Assembly (NCBI GenBank): GCA_018287875.1
Contig: JAGVVL010000009.1
Coordinates: forward strand, 3,658,001 to 3,722,000
Direction of reading: 5' to 3'
Source: Nigrospora sphaerica
Lineage: Eukaryota > Ascomycota > Sordariomycetes > Amphisphaeriales > Apiosporaceae
Length of the DNA: 64,000 nt
The notes beneath the pieces are model-generated. The model had not been told where the DNA came from. It ran no database searches and saw only the letters and a list, made by a program, of their open reading frames with translations. The stretch's first letter is position 1. Each line of letters opens with the position of its first letter. Below, one piece after another: positions 10,749 through 20,437 of this stretch. A program made the translations under genes and the position numbers.

Positions 10749-11662
10749 ATGGATCCCTTTAGCATCACCGTCGAAGTCATCGATAGGGCCACGTTGGCAT
10801 ACGGGAGCGTCAAGTCATTGTACGATCTCATCAGCAGCCTGCGCGATGTTCCCCAATCCCTAGTCGAACTTCGTGACATCCTCAGCGGACTGAACAAAAC
10901 AATTCGAGCGGTGGAGGCGGAGGTGGACGGCATTGCCAACAGCGACCTCTCTCCTGACCAGAGTGTCTGTCTGCAAGCGTTGGAGCACTCCATGCGGAGC
11001 TTTCAGTCGGCGTGTCGCGACTTTGAACAGAAGCTCAGCAAGATGACGTCGCATTCGACGGACACGCGCGTGGATTGGCGCGACAGAGCCCGCCTGCACT
11101 TCAACGAGAAAGAAATCACGCTCTTCAAGGCCCGGATGAACGATTGGAAGGAAACCTTGGCCGTGGCTTTCGGTGCCATGACTCTGTACGTTTTCTCCCC
11201 CAACCCTACACGGCGCGTGGAACTGACTCCTGCTCCAGTCAAATGGCGCAAGACCAGAAAAAAACCCTGCAAGCATTTGAGGCCGAGACCGCGGCGAGCC
11301 TGAGCAAGTTCACGGGCAAGCTAGAGATGGTGGATCTCACTCTCCAATCCCTGTTGGGCGCAGAGCAGACGATCAGCCAGCAGGACATGGCCCAGATCGT
11401 CAGCGTTCTGAACGAGCAGGATCGCCTGCTGAAGCAGTGCGTCCAAGTCTGCACCGCTGGCCTCTCGGAGACCAGTAAGAAGACTGGGACCACTGTATTG
11501 TACAGTCGTACCTTTGACGATGCCAGGCAGTGGATCGGGAACCTGGGGGAAGTGGGACTTGACGGACCGGCGGTTCATGTCGACCATGCTGAGGCGAGAA
11601 ACAAGTCGAGACAGGCGATGGGCAGTATGTCTGTTGAAGCAGCTAGGGACTTTTTCAGATAG
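10749..11662 (+). CDS. Fungal STAND-protein N-terminal domain, stand-alone (2 exons)
   Basis: Joining 10749-11185 and 11239-11662 gives a 286-residue protein. Its start (MDPFSITVEVIDRATLAYG) and the helical pattern after it are typical of the fungal N-terminal domain of STAND proteins (PigL_N type), usually found in front of NACHT or NB-ARC ATPase modules that detect non-self in vegetative incompatibility and immunity-like responses. Here no P-loop or repeat domain follows. The protein ends shortly after the conserved segment FDDARQWIGNLGEVG, near the usual end of single-domain members. It is mostly amphipathic helix and is probably cytosolic. The 53-bp intron (GTACGT donor, CTGAC branch, CAG acceptor) restores a frame that otherwise ends at 11303. 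Function as signalling adaptor or decoy is inferred only from the family. Confidence 0.75.
11186..11238 (+). other. Intron of the STAND-domain gene
   Basis: A 53-bp intron, GTACGT...CTCCAG, with ACTGACTCC as branch region. It interrupts a Leu codon after its second base. Confidence 0.8.
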
Positions 11663-12310
11663 ACATCCGGGATCAGCGCTCATGTTTGCAATATCTTTAT
11701 GTACTCCTGTTGCTTCAGCACATTCCTATACGGCTTCCCTTCTCCTCGACGATGTATCACCTACAGATCTATGTTATCTGTCTTCTTCGCTTATTGGTTG
11801 GTTGTTAGCTGTTGTGTGACTTGGGACCGAGAGTGTCGTTATTCAAATGGAACGAAGTGGAGGGTGACACAACTGTGGCTTTATACATATTACGGGTAAG
11901 CAGCCCTTGATTGGTTGTACCAGTGAGAGGCACAGCACTTTCATACCCTTGATTCCATTTTAGATGCCCAAGTATTAAGTCCAGAATACTCACTTTATTC
12001 CGTCGGCTAGTGAATAAATCCAAATGTCCGTTGTTGTCGCAGCTTCATAGAAGCTGCGAGAACGATTTTAGATCGAGCGGTTAGAGAAACGTTTGTAACA
12101 CAGAGACGGAATCCCGAAGTGACCTTATGCCACTCCGTGCGCTTCAGCCAGTAAATTCATTTAGGAAGAAAAAAGGAGAAAGAGAAGCCAAAGCTCCCTC
12201 GTCAAATTCCTTAGCCCTAAAATAACAGTTGTAATGGTGAAGATGACAAGAAAACATGTTTTAAACGGCTGGTTACCGACACTTACTGATTCAAAGATAA
12301 CCCGATATTC
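11663..12310. other. Gene-free stretch
   Basis: No supported gene. It is AT-richer than the flanking genes. Confidence 0.4.
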
Positions 12311-12994
12311 TCAAAGTAGAGGCAGCGCTTCCACATCAGCGCGTCGACCTCTCCACGCGGGTGGTGCTCCCGTCTCGAAGAGCAGCCTCTCGGGGTCGGG
12401 GCGGCGGAAGGGGCTGGGTTCGAGGGGCAGAGATGGAGCTGAGCCAGTAGGCCTGAACGAGGGACCGACGGCGGCGTTGAGCCCAAAAACGGCTGCCAAC
12501 TCTGCCCCGTACGTCACCCCGAGCCCCTTGCCGGCCTGAGCCGCATCCCGCACGTCGTAGCGGTAGTTCCAGGATGGTGGCGCCGCGACGGCCGAAGACA
12601 GGAACAGCGCTGAGCACATGTACCGCATGTCGCCGTAGGCCCGGCTCGCCTGCTGGTAAGAGCTGCCCACGTCGGTGTCGTCACTGATGATTGTGGGCAC
12701 TTGGACAAACTTCCCTTTGGCGAGCGTGCGGTACTTCAAGTCCCGGATTAATTCACCGTTGATGGCGGGGTTCCACTTGTGCAGCGGCGGGCCGGCGGCG
12801 CTCGGATACGGAATGTTGTGGTTTTTCAACTGTAATCGAGAAGGCGGTGTTGCACCTCCCGGGTTAGGCCTCCTTCCCAATCCGGCATCCCGCAGCTGCG
12901 CACCCCTGTCAGCAACGCCCTCTCCATATATATATTTCGTTCCTCTGAACGTCCCCCAGAGGTATTCTTGACTTCTTTCCCTTCTTTGTCGCAT
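12311..12994 (-). pseudogene. C-terminal fragment of a type-B carboxylesterase
   Basis: The 227-codon frame contains the C-terminal third of a secreted fungal carboxylesterase/lipase (alpha/beta hydrolase). The segments GKFVQVPTIISDDTDVGS, AYGDMRYMCSALFLSS and PSWNYRYDVRD are characteristic. Nothing upstream supplies the N-terminal half with the nucleophilic Ser. The stretch normally between the DDTD and YGDMRY segments is nearly absent. Where family members have the catalytic His in GVTH, this copy has GVTY (CAC to TAC, C-to-T at CpA). The first 60 residues of the frame do not look like esterase. The fragment therefore cannot be an active enzyme. A different N-terminal esterase remnant lies at about 29.5-30.6 kb on the same strand. 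Confidence 0.65.
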
Positions 12995-13079
12995 CCGATT
13001 GTCTTTGTTCCCCTCATCTCTCTTCCATCCATCTGGCCCTCTATGGCGCGGGATCCGTGAGGCCTCCGGCCCATCCTAC

Positions 13080-14203
13080 CTCTACTACCTCATTGTTCAC
13101 TTCAGCGAAGTCGCATCACATCCACTTGGGCTATCAGCATGCCACCTGATTCCATCCCGACTTTAACGGCCCAAAATCGCGGCCCCAATAATGAAGCTCT
13201 GACTTTAGCTCTACGATAAGAAGCGTGCCCGTTTACATCCGGCCTGCTAACGCCGCTTTAAAGCCTGTTAATAAGGGATGCTAACCCTTGCATACGCACG
13301 TTGCGCTGCTATACCGAGGCCCTGCTTAAGTCTGGAGATGTCGGCCAATTTCAACTTGATCGCTAACAGACATGCTAGTATACGGACCCCACTATGGCTT
13401 GTACGTATTGATTAAATCAAATCCGGTTTCCGCCAGGGCTTCCGCCGGCTGTGTTAAATAACGCGTCGGCACCGCGACCGTTTCTGCGGCCTCTTGGACT
13501 CAGCTGAGCAACACCTATGTTGCTCATCGCCCAATTACGCGCTCATAGCCACCGGCGGCTTGAAGGCCATGTAAGCGCTGCGGTCTGTTCTGTTAGCCTC
13601 GAACAGCTAAGAACTCGTATCCGGTGGCAAGATTGGATAACGCGTCAGCGCTGCAACCTTCCATGCGACCTCTTTAGGTGATACGACCTTAGGCAGCTTC
13701 AAGGCTATATCAGCGTCGCGGCCTATTCTGCGACCCTGAAACACCGGATAAGTTGCATCCGTTTTATTTATATCTATCCGTCCACTCACGGCCTTAGTGG
13801 TTATGATGGGTGCCGCATTGTGATCTCAACCCCTTTTAGGCCTTCCACTTTCGATTAGGATACTCCGTGTCGGTTACGGATGAACAACTACAAGCGCTTA
13901 CTTCTTAAATCCGATTCGACGGGCCGACGAGGTCTGGAAGGACAGGCTGGACTTTACGTCACGAACCTGCTATCACGTATCGTTTCAACCTCGGCAGCGG
14001 CCGTTTTCCCAGCCCCGAAATTCGACGGCGGGCGGTAGCTGCGCCTGTAACCCCTTTGATGGTGCGACTGGAACCGGAATTGGGTGCATGAGGTGGAGAC
14101 GACAGAGACTGATGCTAGGCTTTTTGTCCCACGGCAAGCCAGCTGGATGAGTAGATCGCACGCGGATGATAGAGGTGCCAATATTGAGTCCATTCCGGTA
14201 ACA
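13080..14203. other. Degraded repetitive DNA left of the Fot1-like element
   Basis: No intact gene. Between about 13450 and 13740 a motif of the form GCGTCGGCACCGCGACC... recurs about four times in diverged form, suggesting an old tandem repeat or a decayed coding repeat. Short minus-strand frames here carry many TAG/TAA codons. I cannot assign a family. Confidence 0.35.
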
Positions 14204-14205
14204 TA

Positions 14206-14247
14206 AGCTCAAGGGCCCCCTTGCGGTCCACACCACTTCCGGTTCAG
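14206..14247 (+). repeat. Left terminal inverted repeat
   Basis: Starts AGCTCAAGGGCCCCCTTGCG. It matches the reverse complement of 16098-16139 with a single T/C difference at position 39. Confidence 0.9.
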
Positions 14248-14334
14248 CTGAAAAACAAAAACGCCGGTGGTCTATTAAATATATATATCTAAATAAAACA
14301 GCAACCAAGACAGCTACGTATTAACGGTTTAAAG

Positions 14335-15972
14335 TCAAGGTATCTCTATGCACTCCTCTACCGCCTCATCGACCTTTTCGTCGGAGATGTCCGATATTTC
14401 GGTGTCCGAATGAAGAGTGTCAGACGGTCCTGCCACGACCAGCGTTTCAAGCTGCTGCTGCACACGTCGTACGTCAACCAGGCTCACAAAGGCCTTCTGG
14501 GCCGTTTTTCGCACTACACGACGCTTCTTGAGCTTTTTTGAAGCTATCGCAGCTGCCAGAGTGTCGCGTTCCCTCTTAAGCGTGGCGTTAGTGGCGATGG
14601 CGCTGTCCAAGGCTTTACCAGTCTTGCGAAACAGCTGGCGCATGGTCGGTGAGGTGTAAATATCGTCAACGTCACGCAGTTGGCGCTGAATTTGGGGTAA
14701 CTGGCGTGACGAGTGGGGCGTCTGGACGTCTATTTGAGACGCCTGCGACAGCTGGGGGTCCTCTTTTGGCTGCGGAACCTCCCAAACAGACCCCCCCTAA
14801 GTCGTCTTGGTCTCTTTGACGCGCCAGACGGCTGTTGAGAGGCTTGGACCGGTCCCTTGGATAGATTCCGGTCACTCTCCAACCTACAGCAATCTGCTGA
14901 GGCGTGCAGGCCTCTCGTAGAGCTTGCTGCCAGGCCAAAAGGAACTCCGGCTTCTTAGGAGTCATGGTCATCGAGGTCGCGCAGATTTGACGTAGGTGCT
15001 TCCGATAGCTGCGCTTCAACACCGAAAAAGGGCCAAGATCCAAAGGCTGCAAGACTTGCGATGCATGGGCCGGAAGGAAGTTAAGCCAGACCTTCGCCTC
15101 GAAGCAAGCCAGCATGAACTCCTCGCTGCAGTGGCTGGCGTGGCCGTCAAGGATAAGGCGACGCCAGGAGCCGTCTCCAGGCGCCGTAAAAGGCAGGGAT
15201 ATCTGCTGCAACCAGCGTAGCACAATTGAATTGTTAGTCCAGCCAGCGTCAGAAGCCTCGAAACGCCACTCCTTGAAGTCATCGTTGTTAAATTGGCTGG
15301 GGAACCACTGCTGTTGGACCGACTTGCCCTTGAAGATGATCAGGGACGGAAGCACTCTGCCGGCAGCGGAGATAGCTTCAAGCGACGTCGTCCGCTTCCC
15401 TCTTCCTGGGTCCGTAGTGAAGACACTATTCAGCGCTGCCGGTCCTATAACGAGTGGATTATCGCCAAGGCCAATCTGAGCGCCTACTTCGTCCATATTC
15501 CAGGTGTTGGCCGGCGAGACCTTCGAGACGTCCTTAAGGCTCAACCTGCCGAAGAACTCCTCGATATTTTCGCGAGAGGCGCCGTTAACCCTCAAATACT
15601 CCATACCAGAGGACGCTATAGTCTTGACTTGCGGCCAGCACTCGAAAAAACTAAGGTGCCAGCGGTCTCCAAGAGGATCTTGGCCTCCAGAGTCGACAAG
15701 GAGTGTCTGAGCGAAAAAAACGGAAGCGAGAGTGAGGAGGGGCCCAACCAAGGCGCGTCTGAGTTAACACCCAACTGGCCAGCGCGTGCTCTAAAGTTGG
15801 CGATAGCTTCTGGAGGTGTTCAAAAGCGTGAGCCCTGCCGAAGATGCCTTTGAGACGCCTCCTAAGTGTTGTCCTGGAGCTGCCGTGAAGGAGGGTTGCT
15901 TGGCGCTGCGAGACACCGTTCTTGACATCGCGAAAGGCCTTGGGATAGGGGTCTTCACTGTCTATAAATTGA
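14335..15972 (-). pseudogene. Fot1-like DDE transposase with two homopolymer frameshifts
   Basis: Read from about 15972 down to TAG at 14335, the product is about 540 residues, the usual Fot1 length, if two shifts are allowed. The N-terminal part (15972-15720) holds the Psq-type helix-turn-helix (PYPKAFRDVKNGVSQRQATL) and the start of a CENP-B-like DNA-binding domain. After a run of seven A (15714-15720, plus strand) the frame changes. The DDE nuclease core follows, with NTWNMDEVGAQIG, LILDGHASH and VLQPLDLGPFSVLKRSYRK, so all acidic catalytic positions are kept. After a run of seven C (14791-14797) it changes again into a basic, coiled-coil-like C-terminus. One base fewer in each run restores the frame. 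The start codon is not clear; a TAG lies just upstream of the HTH. Confidence 0.8.
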
Positions 15973-16097
15973 AAACACTATAAGAAAGAGCAAAAAAGAG
16001 GACTCTGTAGATCTATTCCCTATGATCAGACGATTTTTTGTTGTTCTTATGTTTACAGTTGAAACTAGAGTCTCGTCTGATCTTCAGGTGTGGAACA

Positions 16098-16139
16098 CTG
16101 GACCGGAAGTGGTGTGGACCGCAAGGGGGCCCTTGAGCT
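16098..16139 (-). repeat. Right terminal inverted repeat
   Basis: Inverted partner of 14206-14247, next to the TA duplication at 16140-16141. Confidence 0.9.
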
Positions 16140-16141
16140 TA

Positions 16142-17100
16142 GGCATCGCTGTAGTATAAGTAAGCAGTCTCCTCAAAATTCATTACGGACAGAAAGATAC
16201 TAAAGCATTCTACCATGTTGTTTCTACAGTAATCCTAGACTACCCCTAAGAGCTGCCATCACTGCGATACACGTTCTGCGCAGGGACCTTTCAAATATAC
16301 TATCTTCCGTTATACTCCATCGTACCACTATGTCTTTACCTCCTAAGAACCTTACGATTATTACCGAGATCTCTAATATCCCACCCACCGCGGGTGATCG
16401 TTAGACAATCTTCCCATATCCTGTTAATCAGACTTAGACTAATGGGTATAACCTAATTCAGGTTTTACCCGGCGGCTTTTCATTAGATCCAATCGTGATT
16501 AATAATAATAAGGACGGCGAGATTAGCGAAGAGAGAAGTCAATCCATAAGAGCCGTGGTAGTACATCGTTTAGGAACTCTTCCGACTGCGTAACCGGAGT
16601 TCCCCTCGGTCAGGGTGGCCATATTTCCTAGAAGGGAAAGTTTGGGCTTCAATAGTCTTCATTTAGCCTCGGAGAGAGCCTCCGCAGCTACCACTATTAG
16701 CTAGCCGAGAGTAGTAGTAACAATGCCTTCGGAAGTACGCCACCTTAATAACATAGAACAGAGACCTTTAAGAGAAGATTATGTGAGAGGCTGAGCCTTG
16801 AAGCACTATCGAAGGGGCCAAATGCTGTTTATTTTCTAGATGGGAAAGAGAGAAGAGAATCGTCCTCAGGAGGCCGGGCGCAGCGTCTCGTTAAATCTTG
16901 CGAGACCGGACCGGAACGTTCGGATCGGAACGTTCGGATCGCTGCTCAGCTCCCCCCTCCTAGGTCTTGACCACTAGCCTGGCGTTCGAATGGGGAGACC
17001 TACTCGGAGCCTCATATGAGGGGTTCGTGAGACGCTCAGGCCAGGTGCGCCTGAGCCTTTCTCCCAGGTCCCAACCTGTAACAGATTAATACAGTCTAAT
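16142..17100 (+). pseudogene. RIP-degraded reading frame, unknown protein
   Basis: From ATG 16330 the plus strand reads as a plausible protein (MSLPPKNLTIITEISNIPPT at the start, then LPGGFSLDPIVINNNKDGEI) for about 170 codons. It is broken by stops at CAG- or CAA-like positions. I recognise no domain. The sequence is AT-rich with abundant TpA, consistent with RIP of a former multicopy gene or transposon. It may belong with the chromodomain piece at 18105, since both lie on the plus strand. At 16913-16940 a 14-bp unit GGAACGTTCGGATC is repeated twice. Confidence 0.35.
16913..16940 (+). repeat. Two tandem 14-bp units with palindromic core
   Basis: GGAACGTTCGGATC occurs twice head to tail. Each unit includes the palindrome GAACGTTC. 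Confidence 0.7.
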
Positions 17101-17199
17101 TGCTTAATATTAAAGGTCGTCTTAATCCGGATAACTTATTAGTAAGCAAAGATCAAACCTTAAGGGGAACCCTATGTTACCCTAATTAACCTCATGCCC

Positions 17200-17455
17200 C
17201 TACCCCTCTTAGCCGATCCACCTCTGGAACCAGCACACTAAACACCATCTCCTTAAGCCAGGGCTTTCCAATAGCAGAGGCCTCTAAAATAGCAATCTCA
17301 GAACTATCATTTAAGGGGATAGCATCCACTTTATCTTTAGATAGGTCGGCTACCTTAACGGCCAGTAACTTAAACCTACTTAGAAACTCACTAGGTGGCT
17401 AGTAAATTTCAGAGGGTCCTATATAAAGTATAGGAACGCCCATTGCCCACAGTGC
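17200..17455 (-). pseudogene. Coding relic on the minus strand
   Basis: A frame of about 80 codons reads sensibly (segments GVPILYIGPSEIY, PPSEFLSRFKLLAVKVADLS, EIAILEASAIGKPWLKEMVF) with one TAG at a CAG-like position. It is probably part of a decayed transposon. I cannot name the family. Confidence 0.3.
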
Positions 17456-18104
17456 GCATTAACGTACGTTTCTCGGGTCGCTGCCTAAAGAATATTCAGT
17501 GGACGCAAGCTTCATCGTCAGTGCTTCCACTCCGGTGTACGCGCAACCACCTGAGCCGACTGGCTACCCGACAGAGTCGGTAAGTTTACCGGCTACCGGC
17601 TTAAACGATATGGAGAACCGCAAACCGAAACGGAAGAATCCAGTGCGTACTTCGGCCGGCATATTAAGGGTCTCCCACAGCTATTCTACCCGTGTAATCA
17701 ACGAGCTATCCGATGATCATATAATAAGCGACAGTGATTAAGAGAGAGGAATTACACTACTAAAACATCCGAAAAGAGTCAGGATTCCAAGACATTAAGC
17801 CAAAGTCGCCGGATAAGAAGGCTGCTGGATTCAAGTCTCGTAGCAGCTCTACCTTATCAAGCCCGGGTAACCTGTTCGCCTTCTAGCCCTACCGTATTTT
17901 GCGAATACTCACTTCCCAACACTAAGCTTCAATGTTTTAAGGTCGACGGGGAAACCACCTTTCAAATACGGTTTACCTGGAATGCATGCCATCACACAGA
18001 GGATGATTCAGATACGCCCAGAAGCTAAGTCTCCCATCAAAGTCAAGCACATCGGGGACCAGGGCCATGTAACGTCACTAGAAAGCAGGCAGCCACCATA
18101 GACG

Positions 18105-18539
18105 GTGTGTTTCAATTTCCTTTTTGTTTCGGCCATGTGTCTATTAGAAACTTACAAGAAGGCAGATTCAGATATCTACGATGTCGATCGCGTTCTGACT
18201 CGTTGGGGGAAACGCTACTTTTTGGTCCGATGGGCTGACAAGTCATGCACCTGGGAATCTAAGACCTATATCGGCAAGGATCTGCTCCGGATCCTCAAGC
18301 CGGGGGGCGTACTTTGCCTCATCTGCATCCATGGGCCGCGCTACGTCAACCACCTCCTGACCGAAGCTGAGGGCACCAACTGGAAACAGGTCCACTCCCC
18401 CGTGCCGCTGACGCCTCCCGGTTGGGTCCAGACGTTGGCCTACTGCTTCCAGAAGCCAATACCCGAGGAGGCGGTCCACGGCACCGCGCCGGCGGACGGG
18501 CTGGCCGCATCGACGCCGGAGACGGCGACGCGGCCCTAA
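18105..18539 (+). CDS. Chromodomain protein fragment
   Basis: A 144-codon frame whose middle (residues about 24-62) is a chromodomain: IYDVDRVLTRWGKRYFLVRW followed by CTWES. The Tyr and the two Trp that form the methyl-lysine cage are in place. Such modules bind methylated histone tails and are found in heterochromatin proteins, in chromatin-type LTR retrotransposon integrases and in several fungal gene families of unknown role. Here an unfamiliar C-terminal segment of about 80 residues follows it. Plus-strand frames just upstream (17499-17741 and about 17790-18030) may be earlier exons, but the splice sites are not convincing and the neighbourhood is full of RIP-type stops. It may therefore be an expressed gene end or a transposon remnant. 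The start Met is uncertain. Confidence 0.4.
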   Translation: MCFNFLFVSAMCLLETYKKADSDIYDVDRVLTRWGKRYFLVRWADKSCTWESKTYIGKDLLRILKPGGVLCLICIHGPRYVNHLLTEAEGTNWKQVHSPVPLTPPGWVQTLAYCFQKPIPEEAVHGTAPADGLAASTPETATRP

Positions 18540-20437
18540 CTGGCCGTGAAGCCATCATCTCCCGACCAGCAGTTTTTGCGATGGACTTTGGCGCGTGGCA
18601 ACGAGTACGAAACCACGAGCCCGGCCACCCGGACCGGACACCGCTGGAACGGCCCGCCCGCGGGACCGAGGGGGGCAATGGGCGGTCGCTTGCCGGGAGG
18701 CTCGTTGCGGTTGCCACGAATCGGGAGAAACCCGCTGTGGGACGGCGAACGAAGAACAGGCGGAAAGCGAGGGTATGGAACACATGGCTGGTACCTTGAC
18801 GGCGAAAGGCATGTCTCATTGCCCTGGTTGCTTCCGAGCAACCACTGGAGGTACCGGACGCCTTCTCCAAACCGCGCCCGTCGCGCGCATAGTAGCGGCG
18901 ACCACGGGGCTTCCGGCCGTCCCTATCAGGGTGGAGTCGGACGCTGAATAAACCCCAGGGAACCACCAAGGAGCACACGCAGAAGGCTCCCAAGAGACGG
19001 GGGGTGGAGCGGAAGAACCAAGGCTGTTGGGTCTACCGTGGGGCGGTAGCGAAACCCCATGGAATAACAGCGAGAGGATCCCAGGACAGTACTTACGTAG
19101 AGAGGGTACTTGTAGTCAAAAGCCAATCACGATTACAAAGTATACAGACCGCCTGCGTGTATGATTGACTATATATTGTAGCCTTATCTCTTCGAGGCCT
19201 CAAACCGTGACAATCGAATTTTAATTGGAGTGCGTTCTGTCAAAGGAAAGGGGTTTTTTTTGTGTCGGACCGGGTATAGTCTGTCCGATTTGTTACCTAT
19301 TTCCTAATCATTGTCAAGGTGCTGGCAGGCAGGTAGGCAGTCGTTTCGATTCAGGCTCTATGCTACAGGTCCAGGCTCCTATTCTGGCGGTACAGGTTAG
19401 GCTGACAGACAGGACGTAGCTTGGAGAGCTACGTTGAAGTTCTCGCGGACCTCCGCAATCAGTGCAGGCAGTTAGAGCGCGTCCGTGCGCTGCTGACGTA
19501 ACAGCCGGAGACCGTCATGGTTCACCCCGTGACAATCATATTGGTCACAACCCTATTGCCATCCCTCCAAATCGATGTCTAGGGGGGCCCACTCCGGCTG
19601 TTTGCTCGCTGGTCATTCGCGCCCATTTCAAGGGAAACCGAATCTTTCCTGTTCACTTGATTTGTATTCGGTTCCTCAGATCCTCCCTCGACGTTGTACT
19701 CTCCATGAGAAATCCCTTGTATCGGTGTTTCTTTTCCCCTGCTTGCCTGGAACAGACTCTATGCGTCTGGGTGCGGTGGTTTGCGCCCCGTTCCGTAGTT
19801 TCGGCCCAGGAGAGTATCTCTGCAACGCGGTCTCGCCAGTGGAAGCCAGCTGAGAGACGGCCCCACACCCATGGCATCGCTATAAAGGACTTGCTCTGCG
19901 GCGGCCCGAGAAGCGTCAAGTCGAGTTTGAGCCAACTTCATTGTCGCCGGAGTCCGGGCCACGGAAAGCGGTGATCTGGGGACAGGCGAGAGCCGTGGCA
20001 ATGTCGACTCGTTGTTCTGCGGGAAATACACCGAGTGTCGTTGATTCGGCTACGGCTGCGGCACCGCTCGCCGGAATCCTCGCATAGGGCGATGAGGTAC
20101 TGGTCGAGTAGGGCATTGTTGAAAGCGCCGTATGATTCCAAAATCCGGTCATTGATGTGAGCGGCGGCCTCGGGACTGCCCAACGTCTCGTGGGGGACAT
20201 CCTGGAGGCCCCTTTCTTGCTTATTGCGGCCTTGATATGGTTTCTTACGGCGCCACAATGTGAACCTTTATATGTTGCTCTAGTCGTAACCTCCTACAGG
20301 ATTGTTAGTGGACCAACACAAGCATCAGTAGGTACTAAAGAGACATGGACAATCGGAGACCAAATGATTGTTGGGTCATCCGCCCTCAATACGAAATTTG
20401 CTCATTCTAGCTAAGCTGCAGGACTTCACCCCCTATT
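18540..20437. other. Gene-free stretch
   Basis: Open frames in 18.5-19.0 kb are the overlapping kind that GC-rich sequence produces by chance. A minus-strand frame at 19938-20258 (with AAAHINDRILESYGAFNNAL) looks weakly protein-like, but I cannot join it to an acceptable gene model. Confidence 0.35.

Larger units (their letters stand above)
14206..16139 (-). mobile_element. Full-length Fot1/pogo-like DNA transposon
   Basis: A 1934-bp element bounded by TA duplications (14204-14205 and 16140-16141). Its terminal inverted repeats of 42 bp match at all but one position: 14206-14247 against 16098-16139. Length, TIR size and TA target are those of Fot1-type elements of the Tc1/mariner-pogo superfamily in filamentous fungi. 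It carries one transposase frame on the minus strand, interrupted by two single-base homopolymer expansions. The ends look fully competent for mobilisation by a related transposase. RIP-type damage is not obvious, in contrast to the LINE, so this copy may have arrived later or been spared. Confidence 0.9.
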
